DNA from: Glandiceps talaboti
Taxonomy: Eukaryota; Hemichordata; Enteropneusta; Spengelidae
Assembly: GCF_964340395.1 (NCBI RefSeq)
Contig: NC_135564.1
Coordinates: 6,318,861 to 6,382,860, forward strand
DNA length: 64,000 bases
Reading direction: 5' to 3'
A program made the translations under genes and the position numbers. How positions within the stretch are numbered: the stretch's first letter is position 1; the number at the start of each line of letters is the position of its first letter. The notes beneath the pieces are model-generated. The model had not been told where the DNA came from, made no database searches, and was given only the letters and a program-made list of their open reading frames with translations. Positions 50,946 to 63,364 of the stretch are shown here, piece after piece.

Positions 50946-51796
50946 TGTTGCTCAGAGCATTTCTGCTATGTCATACATCAATCTCTGTAATCTATGGTAA
51001 TATACATCATTTTTATGGACAAGGCAGTATTCCAGTTGGATTTCTCAATTTAATAAAACTGCTGTGATTTTTCTGGTCAACCTGGGAATCATGGTAGCTA
51101 CATGTAACACCTGGTACACTGTACATTTACGACATCAATTGCCTTAAGCTACTTCTGATTTTTAGGCACACTTTCAGAACTACGAAATGGCTTACAGCAC
51201 ATTTCTTATCTGAAAACCATGGCAATGTGATTCACAATAAAAGATTTGCCAACATTACTAGCAGCATTTTGTTGAATAATGTGACACCAACCTAACATTT
51301 ACACTGAAAGCACACATACATTTATTACAGTCCAACAATTCTAACCCACCACGGTGAATTAATTACAACATGGTAATCATGGTACAATCTTTCATTGTAC
51401 CATTATTATGAAGTCATACATGCTTATCATGGTGATTTGCACAATATGTAACAACAAAGCATTAATATTTCACTTCAGAGAATCTGGAAAATTATGGAGT
51501 TACTTCGGGTGATTTGGAGCGAAAAAAAGAAGAAGCCAAAGTGAGCTTGTGACCTTGTCACAATTCATCAACTGTAACAGGGAAACCTGATTTATTTTAT
51601 TAATTTTACTAAAGTCATAAAAAGATTGACAATTACATTTCAATCTATACATATCCATTACAATACAGGACTACAATTATTCATTGGCCTCATAATTAGA
51701 TGAATGGAATTAATTGACGACAAACATGGCTAGAGTGTATACACCCAAGACTGCCTTAAATCTACATGTAACTACTGTCTTGTGCTATATAGTAAT
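50946..51796. other. Unique DNA between two minisatellites
   Basis: Nothing recognised. Confidence 0.4.
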
Positions 51797-52310
51797 ACAT
51801 GTAACATGGCTATTTGTCGGCTGGAATCCACACTGTCGTGTTCTACAGTACAAACATGGCTATTTGTGGCCTGGAATCCTTACTGTCCTGTTCTACAGTA
51901 TAACATGGCTATTTGTAGCCTGGAATCCATACTGTCCTGTTCTACAGTATAACATGGCTATTTGTAGCCTGGAATCCATACTGTCCTGTTCTACAGTATA
52001 ACATGGCTATTTGTAGCCTGGAATCCATACTGTCCTGTTCTACAGTATAACATGGCTATTTGTAGCCTAGAATCCATACTGTCCTGTTCTACAGTATAAC
52101 ATGGCTATTTGTAGCCTGGAATCCATACTGTCCTGTTCTACAGTATAACATGGCTATTTGTAGCCTGGAATCCATACTGTCCTGTTCTACAGTATAACAT
52201 GGCTATTTGTAGCCTGGAATCCATACTGTCCTGTTCTACAGTATAACATGGCTATTTGTAGCCTGGAATCCATACTGTCCTAATTATGAGAATAGTATGG
52301 CTATTTCATA
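51797..52310 (+). repeat. 49-bp minisatellite, ten units plus remnant
   Basis: ATGGCTATTTGTAGCCTGGA starts units at 51806, 51855, 51905, 51954, 52003, 52052, 52101, 52150, 52199 and 52248. An eleventh at 52297 is truncated after GGCTATTT. Most inner units are identical, and the first two carry substitutions. Unit length is not a multiple of three, so the open frame across it is not meaningful. Confidence 0.97.
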
Positions 52311-52585
52311 TAATTATAATTATACTAATTAAATGTTTCCCTTTATCATATTAATATTTTGATACTCATAACTCATTACAATATAAAACTTAACAATATT
52401 TGCAGTTTGCATAAATTCATTGTTATTCCAACTGTAAATTCAATAAATTATAAATGTCAATTTAATATCAGTACTTGCAACAATCTATACTTGATATCTA
52501 TATATGGAAAGGATCCATATTGATAGAAAAAAGTGAATTTTTTTCAGCCTGACTGTCTGCCACTGAAACTTGTGAAAGGGAACAT

Positions 52586-52741
52586 CAGTGTATGCTAATT
52601 TGATGTCACGGACATACAGCAATTTAAAAGTTGGTGTTCCTCTGTTCCCTGCTAGTCAATGTGTATGTTGTGACTCACAAGAAACCCAGTTTTTATCATT
52701 TTGACCAACGGTGGAAAATATTGTATTTCATTGAAGGACTG
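52586..52741. mobile_element. Diverged relative of the hAT-like short element
   Basis: Shares with 45021-45185 the CAGTGT start, a TTGGTGTTCCYCT block, GTGACTCACAAGAAA, CAGTTTTTATCATTTTGAC and a decayed CATT(A)GA..GG..CTG end. Termini and target duplication are eroded. The TTTTTATCATTTTGACAAC word near 23102 may be a further remnant. Confidence 0.6.
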
Positions 52742-52863
52742 AATTGTGCTTTTCTCAATAAAGTGATTTTACATACTCGATACAAGACACTGCATAAAGC
52801 TGATGCTATGAAATATGATATTGTAAGAAAAGCAATATAGTACACCTGCATACAATTAGATTT

Positions 52864-53180
52864 TATTCCCCAAATTGTTTGTTCATTAAGCCAAGGAAAA
52901 GACAAGTGACCTAAGGGTCCTTGTCACTATGAGTCTCATGACTCATAGTGGCAACCCTTTGGTCATGGGTATTTTCCAAGTGAATAAAGAAAAATATAAT
53001 TATACCTCCTCAAGCATAATTTGTGGGAAAAACAAGAAAATTAATGGAAATTTGGAATGTTTTGACTTATATTTCGTGCACCGCAGAACCAGTGATGGTT
53101 GTTGTGACACAGAATGGCAAGGTTATATAATCCATATTTTCTGTTCAAAGATGATAACTTCACTTGGGCATGGTATGAAA
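52864..53180 (+). mobile_element. Dispersed hairpin-ended family F, copy 5
   Basis: Hairpin at about 52864-53000. Its apex is a perfect stem (CACTATGAGTC, TCAT loop, GACTCATAGTG). The tail has CGCAGAACCAGTGATGGTTG, CATATTTTCTGTTCAAAGAT and ends near GGGCATGGTATGA. Confidence 0.75.
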
Positions 53181-53319
53181 TGAATAATTTATTTCCTTTT
53201 AAGGTTGAAACCGCTATATAATTATATCTATAACAATCATTCATTTACATTAATTGATTCTTTCTATTTCAATTACATCACATATCAATTTCGTATCAAT
53301 TATTCACACGCTAAACATA

Positions 53320-53470
53320 TTTTAAAGGCCAGGGTTTCAATCCCAGGCTCTCGAATTAGTGTTATCTTATCAGCGGTGCCTCAAGAATTACATAGAATTA
53401 TCCTTTTGTTCTAGAACTTTAACTAAAGCTCTACCAGACAATTTTTCACACTTAATTTTAATCCTGTTTC
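53320..53470 (+). repeat. Dispersed family D, copy 2
   Basis: Matches 39441-39600 (see there). GGTTTCAATCCC is weakly like a Pol III B box, so a tRNA-derived SINE remnant is conceivable, but there is no A box and no poly-A tail. Confidence 0.45.
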
Positions 53471-53877
53471 CAATTAAGAATATTTTTGTTAAATAGTTTA
53501 CATTTTTGACATTTCTTCAGAAAAATATCATAAAACTCATATCAGATCACCAATAATAAATGTACTCTTTTGTTGTTTTTTATTAATTTGTGAGTTAGTA
53601 GGTTTTAAGAGTTAATTCATTTATTTTTAAGCATGTCAAATTCAATGGGTAAAATGTTAAATGCAGGTAATATAGAACTTTTTGTTATCTTCAAATATTA
53701 GTGACACAATAATGTAAGTCTTCCAAAACTGAAGAGCATACTTAAAAATTTATAAAATATCTGTTTTAACAACTTAACTTGTTTTGTTTGTGTTTATACA
53801 GAGTGTCACTACGATATGATTTTATTACACTAACCTTGTGAGAGAAAAGTAAAATGCATTTTGCAGCCTACAGTACT

Positions 53878-53977
53878 GCTACAAGTGACCTAAGGGGCCT
53901 TGTCACTATGAGTCTCACGACTTGCAGTGGCAACCCTTTGGTCATGAGTATTTTCCAAGTGAAGAAAGAAATATATA
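53878..53977 (+). mobile_element. Family F, copy 6: hairpin apex only
   Basis: ACAAGTGACCTAAGGGGCCT, TGTCACTATGAGTC, then GGTCATGAGTATTTTCCAAG are the inner hairpin arms. The outer arms and tail are missing. It lies about 0.7 kb downstream of copy 5 in the same orientation. Confidence 0.7.
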
Positions 53978-54589
53978 ACGACACAGTAATGGATAGTTCA
54001 ATAACACACAATGTAAGTACATGACAGTGAAATTCTCAATGGTACGTTGTATTGATAAGTTTAGTTACTACTTTACGACTGTACAATTTATTGATTTGTG
54101 GTACAACTTGTGACACGGGACAGAGTTCTAACAATCAGATATGGTGAACAGGCATTACATTGACTGTGTATGTTCAGAAGGCAATTCAGTATGCAATGTC
54201 ACTGAGGGGCCAAATAAATGCTGAAATCTTCCAATCACCGATTTTCTGTCAACGTAATTAACGTTGCTTTGAGAAGTTGTGACTCTTGGGATATCAGGGT
54301 TACGTTGTCTAATAGTAATCAGTGCATGCAGTGAGTTATAATGCTCATGTTACTTACTGTTATCATACACTTTGAACCACTGCTACAAAAATGATGTACA
54401 TTCCCCTTTGGAATTAACAATAGCATTTGTAAATAACTAATTTATAATCAGGGAAAGCGTGTCATCCTTCTCTGTTCAAAATAACAAAATTCTTAAAAAA
54501 TAATCAACATAAATTTTGAATTCACTTCCAAAAATGTGTTCACTGAGTAGAAATTTTCAATGGCAACTGAATCATGAGCATTCATTCTT
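53978..54589. other. Unique DNA
   Basis: Nothing recognised. Confidence 0.4.
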
Positions 54590-54790
54590 GCAATAATTTT
54601 GTTGTTTGTTGTTTATGATTCAATTTGCAAAATGTTCCAATAAGTCTTTTCAATCAAAGCAGCACAATCTTTGTTGGAGCTTTTTAGAAATCTTGTCACC
54701 ATTTTCAACAATTTTATTATTTTTGGTTTGTGATTCATCCCACAAGATGCAAACTAATCCTTTACATTAAAGTTGAAATCAAAAGAGTGG
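54590..54790 (+). repeat. Old ~118-bp tandem duplication
   Basis: CAATAATTTTGTTGTTTGTT at 54590 and CAATTTTATTATTTTTGGTT at 54708 begin copies sharing a (T)ATGATTCA / GTGATTCA block, GCAAA and CTTT..CA(T/A)AAAG words. Strongly diverged. Confidence 0.45.
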
Positions 54791-56494
54791 AATTTTGGCT
54801 TCATATTTTTCGAATTTTTTTCATTTCTGTTATCGTTACAAACAAATAGGTAGAAAAACTACATGCACTCATAAATGTAGTTCACGATCTCCAGACAACT
54901 CAATTTGGGACCTACAGATGTAGATTTAACTGTATTTATCCAATTGTGACATCTAGTGTGTTGCATTGCAGGAAAATCATGGGATTCATCTGATAAAAAT
55001 CTCCATTGCCCAAGTCATACATTATCAATCTGATTTTCAGTTTTTTGATCTCAGATAGAACTTGACAGCATGTAAAATATACTTCTCACTCTCAAATTCT
55101 GACTAAAGTCATCAGAGCGTAATAATTGGAAAAACAGTTTTAGTTGCAAGCCAATACAAGGTTGTCATAAAAGGTGAGTATTTTATGATATTATTGTTCA
55201 CCTCCTGGGGAGCCCCCATGCTGATTACTTTGTCCCACCATCAATGTTATTACACCATACTCCCCAACAAACTCCCTAGGTGTCTAATGAGTCAATATGA
55301 CCACTTAGGTGTCTGGTATAAATACATCTGACTCCTGGCTGCCAATTTATTAAATGCCAACAAACTCATGAGCATACACATATTTCCCTAATTACAATAT
55401 TTATATCTAATAGGTTTTTTTTTCAATCATTTGCAGTCGTCCTATATATATCTTAAATAATCCAATTCAAGTTAGATTGAATTTGATTCAAAATACATCC
55501 CTTATATCCAAATGGTTGCAAATTTTCTTTTGTACTTTTGTACTTTGATCTCACTGTGGTTTTTTGGCTATAAATTGAACTGAATACTTTTTTTGACTAA
55601 ACTGTACTGCAGGTTTACAGGAAAGGAATAAAATGAAATGCAATGCAAATAATTGTTATATTTCTACATCAAAATGACAACTTTCTCCTGCATGATATTC
55701 ATGGAAGCAGACTGAAGGTCAGTACTGATGCCAAACTATTCATAAAAAAAACGTCATGTATATTTTCTACCATTCTGTTAAGTTTTTATACGAGTTCCAT
55801 ATTTGCATATTGTACACTCCATCAGAACAGCCATGCACTTAACATTTTTGAGGGCGTGGAAATGTAGGCAGAACAGATTGAATGCCACTTTCATGCTTCT
55901 TAACAAAAGTGTGTCCTTGGAGTTTTATACCTGGTAATTAGCCAGAGCTGAAGTGAAAGGATTGTACAATGCAGTTATCCAACTGACTTGTATTTGTGCG
56001 TTGTTCAATAATCTCTACTTGTTCCATTGATATGACGTACCTCATACTTGCTGTACAATCTATACTTGGTATTCTGATTGTTCTGTAGGTCAACCGACAA
56101 ACATTGATCCATAGGCGCCATGGCGATGGCCACTATGCATGTTCATTGATCAACCAGGACAAGGCCAGTAGGATTGAAAAAAAAAAGCTCCTGGGATATC
56201 TGACTGACCTTGGCATTGAATTTTAGAACACAGTCACATTGCGTGAACTCTGTAGGAAAGTGACATATTCAGAATTGATTGAAGACAATATGAACTTGTC
56301 CTATGCTGTGTTTTTGACAAGTTTTGTTTTTTTACGACTGCTATCTCATAGGAATACTGAGTAGATATATCAAACAGACAATCTTTAATTCATATTTCAA
56401 TTCAAAAGCTATGGCAATAAACCTTTCACCATACTAAGCATCCATCCTCTACATTTACAAGATCCCTATCAAAAAAAAGTAGAAATCCTATTGT
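54791..56494. other. Unique DNA, no gene supported
   Basis: Short frames only (for example 55643-55867). Nothing recognised. Confidence 0.4.
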
Positions 56495-56882
56495 TATAAG
56501 GCATGTGTGGTTCCGATTACATTCAATATTAAAATAGGTGGGGTAGATAGATTTTTTGTTTTATTTTTAATTTTTATTTTTCATATGTGAGTGTCTAGTT
56601 CGGGTAGTTATGTTTTTCTGTTGTTTTCCATATGGTCTCTGTGTTATTGGCTTCTTCTCATCAGATGTACAGCCATTACAGATTGGAAGAACAGTTTTAT
56701 ATTGTCTTTTTCAGTTGATGACAGTTTCCACATCCACTATTTCTTGCGAGACTTCACAATTTTCACAATTTTCTTTTTTTTTCTCTCTCAAATATGTAAA
56801 AAAAAAAAAGTTTAGGATCGATGTGAAAACCTAAGTGGGGGTCGGGTAACAGGAACCAATAACTTTTTTTATTTGGCCTAAC
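56495..56882 (-). mobile_element. Short terminal-inverted-repeat element M1, copy 2
   Basis: Opposite orientation to copy 1. Starts TAAGGCATGTGTGGTTCCGA and ends with AGTGGGGGTCGGGTAACAGG then a T-rich run and GGCCTAA. The interior, read on the plus strand, matches the minus strand of copy 1, including an open frame with GLCVI, PLQI, VLYC and TSTIS words in both. Confidence 0.7.
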
Positions 56883-57369
56883 CAAAACTGTTACGAATTG
56901 TCTAATTGGACAATCTTCATTTTCTGACACTTTTTAGAGAGAATTTTTATCTTACCAAATCTAGAATAGTGACTTATTGTTCTACACTATTGTCCTGAAC
57001 CATTACAATACTATACAGTACAGACGAACTAACAGAAACAAAAGATCCAGACTAATTTAAGCGGGAATTTTTCTTTCAAATATTTGCATCTGTAAATAAT
57101 TTGTTCATTCTAGCGTTAATGTAAAAATTGCCGTCTTTCCTTTCACTGATCGATTAACTATGACAGACTACATATTTGCACCATGTAAAGTTGTCAGTGC
57201 TTGAACACAATGACAGTGGGTTTACTATTGTTATAAATTTACATCATAAAAACACTGGCACACGTCACAACAAAGACACTTTACATTAGATCTGACTCAA
57301 CTCAGCTCAAAACACAACCACCTATCACACAATAAACTACCAGTCTTCAAATCTCAACTTAGTCAGTTC
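56883..57369. other. Unique DNA
   Basis: Nothing recognised. Confidence 0.4.
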
Positions 57370-57690
57370 TCCATCAGAAAATGTTTTTTGACAATTCAAC
57401 ATAAATTTCATGTTTTTGTAAATAACCCAAAAACTTGGATGAACCATTTTGATATTTTGTACAAAATGTTGATTTTTTTTGGAAATGACTAAAAAGATGA
57501 ATCTGAAAATATCTATTTCTTATATTTTGATAATTTTTTACGAAAATTTACGTGTTTTTTGTGTTTTTTTGTGTGTAGATGACTGATAAGCTTGGATGTA
57601 CTATTTTTATCATATTTTATACAAAATGACAATCTGAAAATGATTGTTTCATATTACATTTTTGACAATTCTGACAAAATTTTGCTTTTC
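57370..57690 (+). repeat. Old 157-bp tandem duplication
   Basis: CTTGGATG at 57434 and 57591 anchor two copies sharing TTTTGTACAAAATG / TTTATACAAAATGACAAT, AATCTGAAAAT and a TTTTGA(C)AATT..ACGAAAATTT block. Confidence 0.65.
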
Positions 57691-60032
57691 AACAAAGTAC
57701 CAAAGTGGTCGGATGAGACAATAACTTAAATCGTTCAACTTGATGCAGGGAAAATTGGCAAAAAAGACATACATGTATCTTCAATTTTATAACATAAAAT
57801 TTGTGATTGAACGACACTTATAGAAGTTAGAAGTTCCCTTCCATTTTCTCTCCCTGTAATATTCATACATTGTTCTTTGTTTTGAGTTCAAAATTCTGGT
57901 GAACAATAACATAATTCCTACTTATTCTTGAACTACCACAGTGGTACAAGCAATGTACATGTATTCGCATAACTCTTGCATAAAAGTTTTTTTTTTAGAT
58001 TAAAAAAATATAGCTTGTGAGAGAAAAGCATTTCAGATGAATCCTGTATTGACATTGCAATATATAATGAAACATAAGCCCTCTATTGTTCAACCAGAGA
58101 CAGGAACTAACATTAATTGTGTATCATTTTTTCTTTTCTTCTAAAAATTCATCTCACTTTAAATACAACCTTGCATTACCACCAATACTCAGTAGCCTTG
58201 ATAAACACATACACATGAACTGTCTGGCTTTCAAATACCGCCAATGTTAGAAACAAAATTCCAACAAAATTTCAACAAATTCAACAGAAAATTTGACAGT
58301 AAAAAATTTCACAAAAATTTTCTTTTTTCGTAATTCTTATTTTTTAATTTTATTTTTATATTCTTTTTTTTCGATTCTATTAGCAATTTGATTTTTAATG
58401 CATTTTTAGTTTCATGGCAAATCAAACTTCAAATGTAAGTTTCGTGAATTACAACTCTGCAGCCAGCTCTGCCACTGGTACATAACATAATCTGACTGTC
58501 AAAGCAGTGCTTTTCAATCACCTAATCTATCAACTTCCTGTTCATTTTTTTTCCAATCACAACAAGTCTTGATACATCATCTACATTATAGCCTGGGATG
58601 GCAACGAGAAATATTGACTGGTTTTTGTTCAGTTGCTTCACAGACCATAACATACACGAGTTCTTCCCCTTCAGCAGACTCTCATTAAGACTAGAAAATC
58701 AATCTCTTGTAGAGAGAAACCCATCCGCACAATGGAGTTAAATAATGAAAGGGGAGTTTTTTACATTGCAAGTCACTTACGGGATAATTGTCAAAACTGT
58801 TCTGGGTCAGTGTACACATATTTTACCATATATTACATATTATTTACATGTTTAATATAATTCCAAATTTCTATACCCACCACTCAATGGTTTGGGAACA
58901 CTTCAGTGTATACCATGATGGGGCTATTGACTCTAAGATGCAGACAAGTGATAACATGGAATTTTTTTTTTGTTTTATACGGCACTCACCATTTGTGTTA
59001 ATGTTAGTGGCAGACGTTCCTCTAGAGACTTGGTTTTAAATTAGATTTAGTACTATACGGGAAATGAAAGAAATAACACTCTACTCTTAAGAAAATTCAA
59101 CTGTTTTTCATCAACCAGTTAACCGTGTGATTAGTAACATTTGGCAACACAAGTTATCAGGATTGTTTCATCTCACAGCAGTCTATTTTTAGCACAACAG
59201 AACATAAAGATATGTACAAATCATACAAGGAGATGTAATACAAACAATCTTATGAATATTTGATGTTAATATTTCTATGCCATCTGTTTTTCTGACCATT
59301 AGTACAAGTTACCTCTAATCTGAACATTGTCAAAAGTAAACACTAACATCTACGATTAACTGACCATTTTCCCCTCTATCTCTTAGACTCTTTGTGCCTC
59401 AACAACAATCTGAAAGTATCAATCATGCTGACTCCCCTATCAGTGTAATGGAATATGCCAATTCATAAATCTCAGAATGCAAGTGTATACTTCAAAATCT
59501 GCGGCACTTTGCTGAGCAGTTTTCCATTTTAACGATTTCTAAGTAAACGCATTCTTTCTGTGCATAGTTTTTGAAGAGTGTGACCCGTTATTTAGTAAAG
59601 AGTACTCCAAAATCCATCAGTTTTTTGGGTGCAAAGTTGGTTTTTATGGTGTCATTAACTAAGTCAACTGGTTTGGTTACGAGAGAGATGATAAATAGAT
59701 GCAGTATAGATATTAACACACTGAATGCCAAAGTGTGCTTTTAACCACTTAAAAATCAATAAGATTTCTAACTATTAACCATGTTGCCTAGCTCACTAGC
59801 AATGTTTTGATATACAGGTAAACTACCAGTCAGGATTATATCGTCAACTTGTCTACTTCTCTAGATTTTGCATCATTTGGCCACTTTTTAAATGATAATT
59901 TTGGGAAAAAAATACTTTTTAATCTAAATCGTGACTCATTCAGACATAAATATGAAAATGAAACCATTCTGCAATTTGATATACAAGACTATGAAATTGC
60001 ATACAGATAGAGAAATGCAGATATGTACATGA

Positions 60033-60055
60033 ACAGACAGACAGACAGACAGACA
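60033..60055 (+). repeat. (ACAG)n microsatellite
   Basis: Five to six ACAG units. Confidence 0.93.
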
Positions 60056-60076
60056 CAGATTGGTAATATTCATGAC

Positions 60077-60098
60077 TATATATATATGTATATATATC
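60077..60098 (+). repeat. (TA)n microsatellite
   Basis: TATATATATA with a single TATG interruption. Confidence 0.9.
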
Positions 60099-61099
60099 TT
60101 ATTGTCAGTGTGCTTTGCAGCAGTTAATCACATTTCATATAGTTTCCAATAAATTTACTGACAAATATTGATTACATCTGATTACTATGGATCTTTAGAC
60201 TGCACAAAGAATTACAATCGCCATCTAAATCACCCACAGAATTACAACTAGCCATGAATAAATTTGTCTCAAAAATCAACCAAGAATAATAACTTTTGTT
60301 TCATTTACAGAATTGTGAAAGTTTAATAATCTGATTCAGGAATGGTCAGTTCTAAAACCTGAGTGACAATGCATGTGATTTTTGTAGGAATTAAAACACA
60401 ACTATAATCTGAGAGAAAGAGTGACATTCAATTTACAACCACAAGAAAAACATCTTCCACTCCAGTTACAGCTGTCTGTTACCATGGCAACAAAGCACCC
60501 AATCTTGTTCTCTTCTAAGTGGATCTGACAGCAGTAATTTTTTCAGAGTACTTCCATTTAATCACAGAGTTATTACATTTTTGTTGATAAATTTTAGTCC
60601 AGGCTAAGGTGTGTAATTGACAAGGGAAAAAATTACCACACGAAGAATGGTTAGAAGTGTTGACACCTCAAAACAAAATTTAACAAGTAACATTTGACAC
60701 ATCTGAAAATTTGATTTTTAGAGAAAACAATCTTGGTAATAGAGCTGACAAGTAGATGTAAAGTGTCAAGTCACACCACTGAAAGACAAACACCTTTAGT
60801 ATCCATACAATATGCTGTGAGATTATACTCCTTTCAAACAGTAACACATATATTCACTATATCTTGAAATACAAAGAGGTTAAATTTGCTGTGAATTAAT
60901 AAACACTGTCATCTCAAAATTAAAATAAAAGAATTTTTTATCACATCTAAATATTCATACTATTTAAAACCCAAAATTGTTCATATTGTAAGGTTTCACA
61001 TTTTACTAAGCGATAAAGGTTTGAATCCAAGATGGAAGCTAACAACAATTGTTCTCGGTATGTCCATCATGTGCAGTTAGTCACTGATTAGTCAAAGAT

Positions 61100-63364
61100 G
61101 ACAATGTACACAGTCAGACTACAATGTACACAGTCAGACTACAATGTACATAGTCAGACTACAGTGTACACAGTCAGACTACAATGTACACAGTACAATC
61201 ACTACAAAGTATAGTCAGACTACAGCATACAAAGTCAGACTACAATGCACAGTCAGACTACAATGTACAGTCAGACTACAATGAACACAGTCAGACTACA
61301 ATGTACACAGTCAGACTACAATGAACAGTCAGACTACAATGTACACAGTCAGACTACAATGAACACAGTCAGACTACAATGTACACAGTCAGACTACAAT
61401 GAACACAGTCAGACTACAATGTACATAGACTACAATGTACACAGTCAGACTACAATGTACAGTCAGACTACAATGAAGACAGTCAGACTACAATGAACAC
61501 AGTCAGACTACAATGTACACAGTCAGACTACAATGAACAGTCAGACTACAATGAACACAGTCAGACTACAATGAACACAGTCAGACTACAATGTACATAG
61601 ACTACAATGTAAACAGTCAGACTACAATGAACACAGTCAGACTACAATGTACATAGACTACAATGTACACAGTCAGACTACAAATTACAATGTACTGCAG
61701 TCAGACTACAATGAACAGTCAGACTACAATATATAATGTACACAGTCAGACTACAATGTACACCGTCAGACTACAATGAACACAGTCAGACTACATTGTA
61801 CACAGTCAGACTACATTGTACATAGTCAGACTACAATGTACACAGTCAGACTACATTGTACACAGTCAGACTACAATGAACACAGTCAGACTACAATGTA
61901 CACAGTCAGACTACAATGTACACGGTCAGACTACAATGTACATAGACTACAATGAACAGTCAGACTACAATGTACACAGTCAGACTACAATATACAGTCA
62001 GACAACAATGTACACAGTCAGACTACAATGTACACAGTCAGACTACAATATACAGTCAGACAACAATGTACACAGTCAAACTACAATGAACATAGTCAGA
62101 CTACAATGTACACCGTCAGACTACAATGTACATAGACTACAATGAACAGTCAGACTACAATATACACAGTCAGACTACAATGTACACAGTCAGACTACAA
62201 TGTACACAGTCAGACTACAATGTACACAGTCAGACTACAATGTACAGTCAGACTACAATGTACACAGTCAGACTACAATGAACATAGTCAGACTACAATG
62301 TACAGTCAGACTACAATGAACACAGTCAGACTACAATGTAAACAGTCAGACTACAGTGAACACAGTCAGACTACAATGAACACAGTCAGACTACAATGTA
62401 CACAGTCAGACTACAATGTACACAGTCAGACTACAATGTACACAGTCAGACTACAGTGTACACAGTCAGACTACAATGTAGACAGTCAGACTACAATGTA
62501 CACAGTCAGACTACAATGTACACAGTCAGACTACAATGTACACGGTCAGACTACAATGTACAGTCAGACTACAATGAACACAGTCAGACTACATTGTACA
62601 CAGTCAGACTACAATGTACACGGTCAGACTACAATGTACACGGTCAGACTACAATGTACAGTCAGACTACAATGAACACAGTCAGACTACATTGTACACA
62701 GTCAGACTACAATGAACACAGTCAGACTACAATGTACACAGTCAGACAACAATGTACAGTCAGACTACCATGAACACAGTCAAACTACAATGAACACAGT
62801 CAGACTACAATGTACACAGTCAGACTACAATGTACACAGTCAGACTACAATGTACAGTCAGACTACATTGTACACAGTCAGACTACAATGTACAGACTAC
62901 AATGTACATAGACAACAATGTATACAGTCAGACTAAAATGAACACACACTACAATGAACAGTCAGACTACAATGAAGTCAGTCAGACTACAATGTACACA
63001 GTCAGACTACAATGAAGTCAGTCAGACTACAATGAACACAGTCAGACTACAATGTACACAGACTACAATGTACACAGTCAGACTACAATGAACACAGACT
63101 ACAATGTACACAGTCAGACTACAATGTACAGACTACAGTGTACACAGTCAGACTACAATGAACACAGTCAGACTACAATGTACACAGTCAGACTACAATG
63201 TACACAGTCAGACTACAATGTACACAGTCAGACTACAATGAACATAGTCAGACTACAATGAAGTCAGTCAGACTACAATGTACACAGTCAGACTACAATG
63301 AACACAGTCAGACTACAATGAAGTCAGTCAGACTACAATGTACACAGTCAGACTACAATGTACA
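61100..63364 (+). repeat. 2.3-kb array of a 20-bp satellite-like unit
   Basis: Unit CAGTCAGACTACAATGTACA, repeated roughly 110-120 times. The commonest variant has ATGAACA for ATGTACA. Shorter units of 14, 16 or 18 bp (for example TAGACTACAATGTA) and a few AAGTCA-bearing units are interspersed. The unit has no stop codon in any plus-strand frame, so several overlapping plus-strand frames of 60-177 codons appear with a 20-residue periodicity. Nothing suggests translation: the length variants shift the frame often and there is no start context or flanking gene. The array ends abruptly at both sides. Confidence 0.97.

Larger units (their letters stand above)
57691..61099. other. Unique AT-rich DNA with two microsatellites
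   Basis: Low-complexity AAATTTCAAC runs at 58250-58330. The (ACAG)n and (TA)n tracts near 60.05 kb are listed separately. No gene supported. Confidence 0.4.

Noticed and set aside
50671-52001. Repeat-containing frames of 87 and 95 codons
   Set aside because: They arise from the 38/35-bp and 49-bp arrays. The 35- and 49-bp unit lengths are not multiples of three, so the frames are not maintained.
61100-63364. CRISPR-like regular repetition or a repeat-protein gene
   Set aside because: The 20-bp units are directly adjacent with no unique spacers, and the DNA is animal-type. The long frames follow only from a stop-free unit, and unit-length variants break them.
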